Below, piece by piece: positions 10,186 to 18,150 of a stretch of DNA of 64,000 nt; position 1 is the first letter of the stretch, and each line of letters starts with the position of its first letter. The DNA comes from Klebsiella michiganensis (GTDB lineage Bacteria; Pseudomonadota; Gammaproteobacteria; Enterobacterales; Enterobacteriaceae). Below the pieces are notes generated by a model, which was not told where the DNA came from, did no database searches, and saw only the letters and a program-made list of their open reading frames with translations. The stretch is taken from assembly GCF_002925905.1 (NCBI RefSeq), contig NZ_PRDB01000001.1, forward strand, positions 1,412,487 through 1,476,486, written 5' to 3'. The position numbers and the translations under genes are program-made.

Positions 10186-11289
10186 TTAACGGATAATCAT
10201 GTCGTCACGGTGGACGGCGACCGGGCCGTATTCATAGCCCAGAATGGCATCGATCTGCTGCGAGTGCTGCCCGGCGATGCGGCGCAGCGCATCGCTGTTA
10301 TAGCGGCTGACGCCGTGGGCGATATCGCGGCCTTCAAGGCTGCGAATGCGGATCACTTCGCCGCGCGAGAAGTTGCCGGTGATGGTTTTAATCCCTTTCG
10401 GCAGCAGGGAGCTGCCGCGTTCGAGAATTGCCTGGGTCGCGCCGGCGTCCACGGTAATTTCGCCCGCCGGCGGCGCGCCGAAAATCCAGCGCTTACGGTT
10501 TTCCAGCGGCGATTCCTGGGCGTGGAAGCGGGTCCCGACGGAGATGCCCTCCATCACGTCGCCAATCACCCCCGGACGGCTACCGGCGGCGATGATGGTA
10601 TCGATGCCCGCGCGGCAGGCGACGTCGGCGGCCTGCAGCTTGGTGCCCATACCGCCGGTACCTAAACCGGACACGCTATCGCCCGCGACGGCGCGCAGAG
10701 CGTCATCGATGCCGTAAACGTCTTTAATCAGCTCGGCCTGCGGGTTGGTGCGCGGGTCGGCGGTGAACAGGCCCTGCTGATCGGTCAGCAGCAGCAGTTT
10801 ATCGGCGCCGGCGAGAATCGCCGCCAGCGCCGAAAGATTATCGTTATCGCCGACTTTAATCTCGGCGGTCGCCACGGCGTCATTTTCATTAATGACCGGC
10901 ACGATATTGTTATCCAGCAGCGCGCGCAGGGTATCGCGGGCGTTGAGAAAACGCTCGCGGTCTTCCATATCGGCGCGGGTCAGCAGCATCTGGCCGACGT
11001 GAATACCATAAATAGAAAACAGCTGTTCCCACAGCTGGATAAGACGGCTCTGGCCGACCGCCGCCAGCAGCTGTTTCGACGCAATGGTCGCAGGCAGTTC
11101 CGGGTAGCCGAGGTGCTCACGTCCGGCGGCGATCGCCCCGGAGGTGACTATCACAATTCGATGACCCATCGCGTGCAGCTGCGCGCACTGGCGCACTAAT
11201 TCAACGATATGGGCGCGGTTCAGGCGGCGGGATCCGCCCGTTAAAACACTGGTGCCCAGTTTTACCACCAGCGTCTGGCTATCACTCAT
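10186..11289 (-). CDS. proB: Glutamate 5-kinase
   Basis: Phosphorylates glutamate to gamma-glutamyl phosphate and is the feedback-regulated first step of proline synthesis. 367 aa. An amino-acid kinase domain ([12 protein letters not shown] at the N-terminus, [35 protein letters not shown]) is followed by a C-terminal PUA domain (about residues 275-360). ATG at 11289. It forms an operon with proA. The start is divergent from phoE with 290 bp between them, which contain both promoters. Confidence 0.98.
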   Translation of the reverse strand: MSDSQTLVVKLGTSVLTGGSRRLNRAHIVELVRQCAQLHAMGHRIVIVTSGAIAAGREHLGYPELPATIASKQLLAAVGQSRLIQLWEQLFSIYGIHVGQMLLTRADMEDRERFLNARDTLRALLDNNIVPVINENDAVATAEIKVGDNDNLSALAAILAGADKLLLLTDQQGLFTADPRTNPQAELIKDVYGIDDALRAVAGDSVSGLGTGGMGTKLQAADVACRAGIDTIIAAGSRPGVIGDVMEGISVGTRFHAQESPLENRKRWIFGAPPAGEITVDAGATQAILERGSSLLPKGIKTITGNFSRGEVIRIRSLEGRDIAHGVSRYNSDALRRIAGQHSQQIDAILGYEYGPVAVHRDDMIIR

Positions 11290-11474
11290 GATTCTCTGCC
11301 GTTCAAAAAGGAGTTTCGATATCGAGTTGATGTTGTAACAGGAGTCAGCCCGCTTGCCAACACCTGGCGTGGTGGACGAACCACTTCATTGCGCGGATCG
11401 GGCATTCTGGCGGGGAAGTGTGACACATTCATGACGGAAATAATTTAATACCCTTTTTTAGAAAAAGTTCCATA

Positions 11475-11492
11475 TTGTCATAAATTTTTAAT
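11475..11492 (+). promoter_or_regulatory. Pho box upstream of phoE
   Basis: TTGTCATAAATTTTTAAT resembles the 18-bp PhoB consensus (two CTGTCAT-like 7-mers with 4-bp spacing). The first half matches well and the second is degenerate. It lies about 90 bp before the phoE start, the expected place. phoE in enterics is induced by PhoB under phosphate limitation; binding here is inferred from the match. Confidence 0.6.
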
Positions 11493-11579
11493 ATTAGAGC
11501 GTTAAAAAACCTGCAGTTTTTGACGGGGCTTCCGCCCGGAATTGATTAGCGCGTATAAATAAATCACCAGGACTGAATA

Positions 11580-12632
11580 ATGAAAAAGAGCTCACTGGCA
11601 TTAATGATGATGGGTCTTATTGCTTCTTCGGCTACGCAGGCGGCAGAAGTTTATAATAAAAACGGCAATAAACTGGACGTCTACGGCAAAGTCAAAGCGA
11701 TGCACTATATGAGCGACTATGACAGCAAAGATGGCGACCAGACCTACGTTCGTTTCGGCATCAAAGGCGAAACGCAGATTAACGACGATCTGACCGGCTA
11801 CGGCCGCTGGGAATCGGAGTTCTCCGGCAACAAAACTGAAAGCGACTCTTCGCAGAAAACGCGTCTGGCGTTCGCCGGCGTGAAAGTCAAAAACTACGGT
11901 TCATTTGACTATGGTCGTAACCTCGGCGCGCTGTACGACGTTGAAGCCTGGACCGATATGTTCCCGGAATTCGGCGGCGACTCTTCCGCGCAGACCGATA
12001 ACTTTATGACCAAACGCGCCAGCGGCCTGGCAACCTACCGCAATACCGATTTCTTCGGCGTGGTGGATGGCCTGGATCTGACCCTGCAATATCAGGGGAA
12101 AAACGAAGGCCGTGAAGCCAAGAAACAGAACGGCGACGGCTTCGGTACCGCCTTAAGCTACGACTTCGGCGGCAGCGACTTCGCCGTCAGCGCGGCCTAC
12201 ACCAGCTCCGATCGCACGAACGATCAGAACCTGCTGGCCCGCGGCACGGGTAAAAAAGCGGAAGCCTGGGCGACCGGCCTGAAATATGACGCCAATAATA
12301 TCTACCTGGCGACCATGTACTCAGAAACCCGCAAAATGACGCCAATCAGCGGCGGTTTTGCCAATAAAGCGCAGAACTTTGAAGCCGTGGCGCAGTACCA
12401 GTTCGATTTCGGCCTGCGTCCGTCCCTGGGCTACGTGCTGTCAAAAGGCAAGGATATTGAGGGCGTGGGGAGCGAAGACCTGGTCAACTACATTGACGTT
12501 GGCGTGACCTATTACTTCAACAAAAACATGAACGCCTTTGTGGATTACAAAATCAACCAGCTGAAGAGCGATAATAAGCTCGGGATCAACGATGACGATA
12601 TCGTCGCTGTCGGTATGACCTACCAGTTCTAA
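11580..12632 (+). CDS. phoE: Phosphate-starvation outer-membrane porin PhoE
   Basis: 350-aa trimeric general porin favouring anions and phosphorylated compounds. An N-terminal signal peptide of about 21 residues ends in ATQA, followed by [16 protein letters not shown], the classic start of OmpF/OmpC/PhoE. The constriction loop carries PEFGGDSS, and the C-terminus is VGMTYQF with the terminal Phe needed for BAM assembly. Divergent from proB as in E. coli, which separates PhoE from OmpC/OmpF relatives. A Pho box lies upstream and a strong bidirectional terminator downstream. Confidence 0.95.
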   Translation: MKKSSLALMMMGLIASSATQAAEVYNKNGNKLDVYGKVKAMHYMSDYDSKDGDQTYVRFGIKGETQINDDLTGYGRWESEFSGNKTESDSSQKTRLAFAGVKVKNYGSFDYGRNLGALYDVEAWTDMFPEFGGDSSAQTDNFMTKRASGLATYRNTDFFGVVDGLDLTLQYQGKNEGREAKKQNGDGFGTALSYDFGGSDFAVSAAYTSSDRTNDQNLLARGTGKKAEAWATGLKYDANNIYLATMYSETRKMTPISGGFANKAQNFEAVAQYQFDFGLRPSLGYVLSKGKDIEGVGSEDLVNYIDVGVTYYFNKNMNAFVDYKINQLKSDNKLGINDDDIVAVGMTYQF

Positions 12633-12651
12633 GCCGTCGCCGGTAAAAAAC

Positions 12652-12685
12652 AATAAAGCCGCCGTGGTGACAGGGCGGCTTTATT
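12652..12685. terminator. Bidirectional rho-independent terminator between phoE and the NlpC gene
   Basis: Perfect 12-bp inverted repeat AATAAAGCCGCC / GGCGGCTTTATT around a 10-nt loop. The GC-rich core is flanked by A-rich and T-rich ends, so it can stop both the rightward phoE transcript and the leftward NlpC/P60 transcript. Confidence 0.85.
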
Positions 12686-12693
12686 CTTGCTGA

Positions 12694-13257
12694 TTAACGG
12701 TTTTTCGCCAGATGCAGATTATCGTTATTCATCGTGATCTGCGCGTTATATTCCTTCGGCAGGCGGCGCGCCTGATAAAATGCCGATTGCCAGTACGGAT
12801 TATCCAGCGAAGAGCGCATCACGCCCTGGCTGGTGGAGGCATGGAGGAAATTACGGTCGGTATCATAGAAGCCGACGTGCATGCCGCCTTTAATACGGAA
12901 GAAAACCAAATCTCCCGGCCGCAGCTGCCGCGGGCTCACGCGTTCTCCCATATGCAGCAGTTCGCGGGTGGTGATGCGCTCCATCGGCAGGTTGAAGCGA
13001 TCTTTGAGCGTACGCCAGACAAACCCGGAGCAGTCGACCCCGCTTTGCTCCGTCCCGCCCCATTCGTAGGGCGTTCCCTCCCAGGTATGCATCTGATCGT
13101 GCAGCGCGGCGATCACCGGGATCAGATCGTCAGAACCTCCGTCGATGGTCGCGTGGCTACTCTGGGCGGCGGTTTTATGCGGTTTCGATGAGGATGAACA
13201 TCCTGCCAAAAGCAAAAAAGGAACAAATAATAGCGCGTGAGAGAGTCTGGGCTTCAT
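12694..13257 (-). CDS. NlpC/P60-family lipoprotein, putative peptidoglycan endopeptidase
   Basis: About 187-aa lipoprotein. The signal peptide ends in the lipobox LLAGC (lipidated Cys at residue 20), so it sits in the outer or inner membrane facing the periplasm. The NlpC/P60 papain-like domain has the catalytic Cys in SGVDCSGFVW, His in GGMHVGFY and a third polar residue in FLHAST. The family cuts D-Glu/mDAP-containing stem peptides in peptidoglycan (MepS/NlpC relatives). I chose ATG 13257 because it gives a standard lipoprotein signal; a GTG at 13275 would add six polar residues (MTKNND). It is convergent with phoE. The E. coli crl gene usually found near phoE is not seen here. Confidence 0.85.
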   Translation of the reverse strand: MKPRLSHALLFVPFLLLAGCSSSSKPHKTAAQSSHATIDGGSDDLIPVIAALHDQMHTWEGTPYEWGGTEQSGVDCSGFVWRTLKDRFNLPMERITTRELLHMGERVSPRQLRPGDLVFFRIKGGMHVGFYDTDRNFLHASTSQGVMRSSLDNPYWQSAFYQARRLPKEYNAQITMNNDNLHLAKNR

Positions 13258-13442
13258 ATCATTGTTTTTCGTCACTGAAAACGGGCCGTGATATTTTATA
13301 GCCGATTCGCTACGGCCTCAGAATGACCAAAAGCAAAATTTACGAAACCTTACGTAAATAATATAGGTTGGATACGCGGTGAACATCGGCGGCCTTTATT
13401 TTCGCCGGGACCGTCTCATCTTCCATTAATAAATTTTTTCTC

Positions 13443-13461
13443 TGTGAAACAATATTTCACA
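13443..13461. promoter_or_regulatory. Inverted repeat in the NlpC-LysR intergenic region
   Basis: TGTGAAA-CAATA-TTTCACA, a 7-bp-arm dyad about 127 bp before the LysR gene and 186 bp before the divergent NlpC gene. It looks like a regulator site. It is not a standard CRP site, since the TGTGA/TCACA spacing is 9 rather than 6. The remainder of this roughly 330-bp gap shows nothing else clear. Confidence 0.4.
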
Positions 13462-13587
13462 AATATCCGCGTGTTGCGCATCTGTTCCGCTTCAGCGCAA
13501 GGTGAAAGATCCTCATCATCCCGCCATTGCGCCGCCACGCTGCCCTCCAGTACTTTTGTAGACTAAAAGAGAGAGTGGGGCGGGCTA

Positions 13588-14532
13588 ATGCATCTGGATT
13601 TTCGCCAACTGCGCAACTTTGTCGCGTTAGTTGAATACGGCAGTTTTAATCGCGCGGCGGAGGCGGTGTGCCTGTCGCAGTCGGCGTTCAGCCGCAGCAT
13701 TCAGGCGCTGGAGCAGAGCGTCGGTCATCCGTTATTCGATCGCCAGAGCAAGCTACCGACGCTCACCCTGCACGGGCAAAAGCTGCTGCCCTACGCCCGC
13801 CGCTTTCAGGAGCTGAACGTGGAGCTCAGCAGCCAGCTGCGCGAAGCGGACGATGCGCAAAACGGCGAGGTCGCTTTTGGCTGCGGCCCGGCCCCTGCCG
13901 CAAGGCTGATTCCGGCCGCCGTCGGCGAGTTTCATCGCCTTTTGCCGCAGGCGAGGGTGCGCTTTCAGATTGATAACTGGCTGGCGCTGCATCAGGCGCT
14001 GACCTCTCAGCTCTACCCTTTTGTGGTCGCCGACAGCTGGCAGGCCGAGCTCGACCCGCAGCTGCGCGTGCAGCCGCTCAGCCCGCAGCGCTGCTTTTTC
14101 GTCTGCCATGCCGATCATCCGCTGGCCAAACAGGGGCCGGTCTCTATCCAGGCGATGCTGCGCTACCCCTTTGCCGCCCCCTATCTGCCGCCGGGCGTGC
14201 GCAAGGTGCTGGCGACCCTCAGCCAGCAGCAGGACTTTACCCCGGCGATTCAGTGCGATCATATCTACGCGCTGCTTGCCACCCTCGCGCAGACCAACGC
14301 GATTAGCTTCGCCAGCGAGGATGGCTTCGCGCTATGCCAGCACAGCCATCGTCTGGTTAAGCTGGAGCTCAGCGATCTGCCTGAGGAGTGGCGGCTGATG
14401 CAGACCCGGTTTGCCATTATCTCTCCGGTTCACGCGGCCCAGCCGCCGCTGGTGGAGAAGCTGATTGAGATTATCCTTCATACCGATCGTCAGCATCAGC
14501 TTCAGCTGCTGGCGCAGGAGGATAGGGGTTAA
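13588..14532 (+). CDS. LysR-family transcriptional regulator
   Basis: 314-aa LTTR. The N-terminal winged HTH is clear: LRNFVALVEYGSFNRAAEAVCLSQSAFSRSIQALEQSVGHPLFDR (residues about 8-52). A periplasmic-binding-protein-like effector domain follows. Its stop codon shares the palindrome TTAA with the stop of the convergent substrate-binding protein gene (14529-14532). The placement beside an ABC sulfonate-type importer suggests it controls that system; the T-N11-A-like dyad at 15664-15682 is its likeliest site (inference). Cbl/CysB-type co-control by sulfur status is possible but not shown. Confidence 0.88.
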   Translation: MHLDFRQLRNFVALVEYGSFNRAAEAVCLSQSAFSRSIQALEQSVGHPLFDRQSKLPTLTLHGQKLLPYARRFQELNVELSSQLREADDAQNGEVAFGCGPAPAARLIPAAVGEFHRLLPQARVRFQIDNWLALHQALTSQLYPFVVADSWQAELDPQLRVQPLSPQRCFFVCHADHPLAKQGPVSIQAMLRYPFAAPYLPPGVRKVLATLSQQQDFTPAIQCDHIYALLATLAQTNAISFASEDGFALCQHSHRLVKLELSDLPEEWRLMQTRFAIISPVHAAQPPLVEKLIEIILHTDRQHQLQLLAQEDRG

Positions 14533-15593
14533 CCGGCGTTTTTCGCCTGGCCTTTGGCATCGTACTGCGGCCAGCGGTTTTCCAGCCCCTGGGCTTTCAG
14601 CGCCTGCTCGACAAACTGGCCGTCTACCCACTGGCTGACGTCAAAAGCGCTGCGGATTAGCCGCCCGGATTTAGCCTGTTCGACGCTATTGCTAAAGCTG
14701 TCGGTCAGGAACGGATCGATACGCGGCGAGGTGGTAAAGTTCAGATCCTGCGGCTGCAGCTCTTCGAGAAACAGCGCCTGCGGGATCTGGCTCTGCTGCG
14801 CCATCTCGGCGGACCAGGCGTCGCGATTGGCCGGGTCGCTGATTTCCGCGGCGTTCTTCACCAACACGTTAACGATCTGCTGGGTCGCCTGCGGCCAGGC
14901 GTCAATAAACGCCTGCGTGCCGAGGAACCCGGCCTGAGTGGTGTTCTGGCGGCCGGAGTCACCGCTTTTGACGACCACATCAATCTTATCGCCGCGTAGC
15001 GCCAGCAACGAAACGCCGCCCCACACCGCATCGACGCGACCGGCCGCCAGCGCCGCTTTGCCGGCGTTCCAGTCGAGGTTGATCACCTGCAGGCTGCGCT
15101 CGTTGAGGCCGACGGTTTGCAGCGCCCGGTCAAAGGCCAGCTGGTCCGCCGTGCCGCGATAAACCGCCACCCGTTTGCCTTTCAGATCGGCGAGGGTTTT
15201 AATCCCGGAAGCTTTGGTCACCGCGAGGTAAGATTCCGAACCCCGGCTGCCCAGCAGCAGGCGCGTCGGCAGCCCGTTGGCCCTACCGATAATCGCCGCC
15301 AGATCGCCGAGGTAGACAAAATCCAGCTGGCGGTTGGCTAAGGCTTCATTTACCGCTGGGCCCGCGCCTTTGAAAAACTGCCACTGCACTTCCACACCCT
15401 GCGGTTTAAACGCCTCTTCCAGCTGATGGCGGATAAACGCCATGCCGACCGGCCCCTCAATAAACGGCTTGCTCCCCGCGCTTTGGTCCGGCACGCCGAT
15501 GCGAATGGTACGCAGCGCTTCGGCCTGCGCGCTGGCCGCCAGGCCGATAACCGCCACCAGCGCCAGCACGGTGCGGCTAAAAAATGCTTTCAT
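14529..15593 (-). CDS. ABC transporter substrate-binding protein, sulfonate/nitrate (SsuA/NMT1) type
   Basis: Periplasmic binding protein of about 354 aa with a signal peptide ending in ASAQA. The NMT1/SsuA fold signs are RIGVPDQSAGSKPF, LANRQLDFVYLGDLAAIIGRANGLPTRLL, LKGKRVAVYRGTADQLAFDRAL and AALAAGRVDAVWGG. I place the start at ATG 15593 (or the ATG just before, 15596), because the signal peptide begins there; a longer frame to 15626 has no role. It is divergent from the permease/ATPase genes, which it is expected to serve, and convergent with the LysR gene. The substrate is probably an aliphatic or aryl sulfonate or sulfate ester (inferred from context). Confidence 0.85.
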   Translation of the reverse strand: MKAFFSRTVLALVAVIGLAASAQAEALRTIRIGVPDQSAGSKPFIEGPVGMAFIRHQLEEAFKPQGVEVQWQFFKGAGPAVNEALANRQLDFVYLGDLAAIIGRANGLPTRLLLGSRGSESYLAVTKASGIKTLADLKGKRVAVYRGTADQLAFDRALQTVGLNERSLQVINLDWNAGKAALAAGRVDAVWGGVSLLALRGDKIDVVVKSGDSGRQNTTQAGFLGTQAFIDAWPQATQQIVNVLVKNAAEISDPANRDAWSAEMAQQSQIPQALFLEELQPQDLNFTTSPRIDPFLTDSFSNSVEQAKSGRLIRSAFDVSQWVDGQFVEQALKAQGLENRWPQYDAKGQAKNAG

Positions 15594-15663
15594 CATAACG
15601 TGTTGCTCTCCTGAGTTTTTTCTCACCCTAAAGAGCCAACGGGCTGCGTGTTAAATGCTTTTA

Positions 15664-15682
15664 TTCGCCAAGCTTGGGTGAA
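15664..15682. promoter_or_regulatory. LysR-type operator candidate in the divergent sulfonate promoter
   Basis: TTCGCCAAGCTTGGGTGAA is an interrupted palindrome (TTC..CCAAGCTTGG..GAA) between the divergent binding-protein and permease genes. Its symmetry and TTC-N13-GAA layout fit an LTTR recognition site. It lies 71 bp before the binding-protein start. Confidence 0.45.
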
Positions 15683-15818
15683 AAAAAGCTAAATCAAACG
15701 CCGCGCGCCCGGCAGCCTGAAATGCATTCGATGCATCGGGATTATTCGCCTTACGCAATGGCGGCGAAGGAGAAGTCACGTTTTGATAGCGGCATAACTT
15801 GCCGAAAAGTGGACCGAT

Positions 15819-17387
15819 ATGTCGCAGATGATCTTAAGAACCGATGCCCCAGGCAGGCCGGGCTTCAGGCTTAACGGCTGGCCGTGGCTGCTGCCTGCGT
15901 TACTGCTGCTGCTGTGGTACATCGCCGCCCGCGAACGATGGATGCCGGAGCAAATTTTGCCCGCGCCGTCGGTGGTTGCCGATACCGCGCTATCGCTGCT
16001 GAGCGGGGATCTGCTGGCGCAGTGGGGATTCAGCCTTCAGCATCTGGCGCTTGGCCTGCTGCTGGGCGCCATTGCTGGGACGCTGCTCGGCGCGCTGTTC
16101 GGCCTGGTGCCGGCCGCCGCGCAGCGGGTGGAACCGCTGTTCTACGCGCTGGCGCAAATCCCGACGCTCGGCTGGATCCCGCTGTTTATGGTGCTGTTCG
16201 GGATTGATAACGGCCTCAAGCTGGCGGTTATCATCAAAACCACCGTAGTGCCGATGACCATTAACACGCAGCAGGCGGTGGCCGGCGTGCCGCTGACCCT
16301 GAGCGAAGCCGCAAAGGTGATGAACTTTTCCCGCTGGCAGCGGCTGCGCTGGCTGGTGATCCCCGCAAGCCTGCCGGGCTGGTTTACCGGCCTGCGTCTG
16401 GCGCTATCGCAGGCCTGGGTGTCGCTTATCGTCGTCGAACTGCTGGCCTCTTCAGAAGGCATTGGCTACCTGATGGTCTGGGGTCGCCAGCTGTTTCAGC
16501 TGGATATCGTCTTCGTCACCATTGCGGTCGTGGGGCTGAGCGGCATGCTGATGGAGTGGGCGGCGAACCGCGCCTGTACCCGTCTGGTGTTCTGGCCGCA
16601 GCCTGCCGCCGGACGCCTGGCGTGGAAACCGCAGGCCAGCTGGCGGGCGCTGCAGCTGCCGCTGGTCCTGCTGGCGCTGTGGCAGCTGGCAAGCTCGTGG
16701 GGCTGGATCGATGGTGCGCTGTTCTCTTCGCCGCTGGCGGTGGCGACGCGTTTTATTCAGGGCGCCCTGAGCGGGGAGCTGACCGCGGCGATGCTCGCAA
16801 GCCTCGGGCGAGCCTTTGTCGGCGGCGCGCTGGGGATTGCGGGGGGCCTGCTCTGCGGACTGCTGCTGGCGCTGCGCCCGCGCGCCGGGCAAATCTTCAC
16901 GCCCACGCTCAACGTGCTGCGCCATATCGCCCTGTTTGCCTGGCTGCCGCTGCTGACCGCATGGGTGGGCAACGATAACGGCGGCAAAATCGTTTTTATC
17001 GCGCTGGCGTCGTTCTTTCCGATGTTCTTCAGCACCCTGCAGGCCGTGCTTCAGCGTAACCCGCAGCTCGACGAAGTCGCCAGGGTACTGCGCCTGGGCG
17101 AGTTAGCGCGCCTGCGCAGGGTTATTCTTCCCGGCGCGGCGCCGGGGATCTTCGCCGGTCTGCGGCTGGCGCTGATTTACGCCTGGCTTGGCAATATCGG
17201 CGCGGAATATTTCATGTCCTCCGGCGTCGGCATCGGCAGCCTGATGATCAATGCCCAGCAGCTGCTGGATATGCCCACCATTCTCTGCGGCATGGTGCTG
17301 GTCGGTATTACCGGCGCGGCGCTGGATAAAGCCGGACGTTTACTGGAAATGCGCGCCACCCGCTGGCGTCAACAGGAGCAGCTATGA
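15819..17387 (+). CDS. ABC transporter permease, fused double SsuC/TauC-type
   Basis: 522-aa inner-membrane protein with two tandem BPD_transp_1 permease domains (about residues 20-260 and 270-515). Each carries the EAA-type loop facing the ATPase (LSEAAKVMNFSRWQRLRWLVIPASLPG; LDEVARVLRLGELARLRRVILPGAAPG). Ordinary SsuC/TauC proteins are about 260 aa and homodimerise, so this is a natural fusion of both subunits. It starts at ATG 15819 and overlaps the ATPase gene by 4 bp. Together with the ATPase and the divergent binding protein it forms a complete importer for a sulfonate/sulfate-ester-like substrate. Confidence 0.88.
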   Translation: MSQMILRTDAPGRPGFRLNGWPWLLPALLLLLWYIAARERWMPEQILPAPSVVADTALSLLSGDLLAQWGFSLQHLALGLLLGAIAGTLLGALFGLVPAAAQRVEPLFYALAQIPTLGWIPLFMVLFGIDNGLKLAVIIKTTVVPMTINTQQAVAGVPLTLSEAAKVMNFSRWQRLRWLVIPASLPGWFTGLRLALSQAWVSLIVVELLASSEGIGYLMVWGRQLFQLDIVFVTIAVVGLSGMLMEWAANRACTRLVFWPQPAAGRLAWKPQASWRALQLPLVLLALWQLASSWGWIDGALFSSPLAVATRFIQGALSGELTAAMLASLGRAFVGGALGIAGGLLCGLLLALRPRAGQIFTPTLNVLRHIALFAWLPLLTAWVGNDNGGKIVFIALASFFPMFFSTLQAVLQRNPQLDEVARVLRLGELARLRRVILPGAAPGIFAGLRLALIYAWLGNIGAEYFMSSGVGIGSLMINAQQLLDMPTILCGMVLVGITGAALDKAGRLLEMRATRWRQQEQL

Positions 17388-18127
17388 CCTCTTCAACCCT
17401 GGTCTCTTTTCGCCACGTGCGTAAATCCTGGCAACAGGTGACGGCGCTACAGAATTTCAGCCTGGATATCGCCGCCGGTGAACTGGTGGCGCTGGTGGGC
17501 AGCAGCGGCTGCGGTAAATCGACGCTGCTGCGGATGCTGGTAGGCCTTGAATCAGCGACCCAGGGCGATATTTGCATTAATGGCGAGCCGGTCACCGGCG
17601 TGGGCAAAGAGCGCGGCATTGTGTTTCAGGAGCCGCGCCTGTTTCCCTGGCTTAACGTGCTCGACAACGTGATGCTCGGCCTGGCGGATGAAAAGCTCAG
17701 CCGGGCGGCGAAGCGCCAGCGGGCGCTGGAAATGCTGGAGCGCGTGCAGCTCAGCGAATTCGTCAACGCGCTGCCCGCGCAGCTCTCCGGCGGCATGGCC
17801 CAGCGGGTGGCCATTGCCCGCGGCCTGGTGGCCCGTCCGCAGATCCTGATGCTCGACGAGCCTTTCGGCGCGCTGGATGCCCTGACGCGCCACACCCTGC
17901 AGCAGGAACTTTTACAGATCCACCAGCGCGCGGGAACCACCACGCTGCTGGTGACGCACGATGTGGAAGAAGCCGTCGCCCTGGCCGATCGCGTCGTCGT
18001 GCTTTCGCCGCGTCCGGGGCGGATACGGGAAGTGGTAAGCCTGGCGCTGCCCCATCCGCGCCAGCGCGATGATGCCGCGTTTATCGCCGCCTGCCGCCAG
18101 ATTCGCAACCTGATTACTTCTGCCTGA
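17384..18127 (+). CDS. ABC transporter ATP-binding protein, SsuB/TauB type
   Basis: 247-aa ATPase with Walker A GSSGCGKST, Q-loop region VFQEPRLFPW, signature LSGGMAQRVAIARGL, Walker [12 protein letters not shown] and switch His in LLVTHDVEEAV. The VFQEPRLFPWLNV and [11 protein letters not shown] segments are typical of nitrate/sulfonate/taurine importers. It overlaps the double permease (ATGA) and is followed 23 bp later by the ASST-thioredoxin gene, so transport and enzyme are likely co-transcribed. Confidence 0.9.
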   Translation: MTSSTLVSFRHVRKSWQQVTALQNFSLDIAAGELVALVGSSGCGKSTLLRMLVGLESATQGDICINGEPVTGVGKERGIVFQEPRLFPWLNVLDNVMLGLADEKLSRAAKRQRALEMLERVQLSEFVNALPAQLSGGMAQRVAIARGLVARPQILMLDEPFGALDALTRHTLQQELLQIHQRAGTTTLLVTHDVEEAVALADRVVVLSPRPGRIREVVSLALPHPRQRDDAAFIAACRQIRNLITSA

Positions 18128-18150
18128 TTCTATTATTTAAGGAGCAACAT

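Noticed and set aside
13443..13461. CRP site
   Set aside because: TGTGA and TCACA are 9 bp apart; CRP needs 6.
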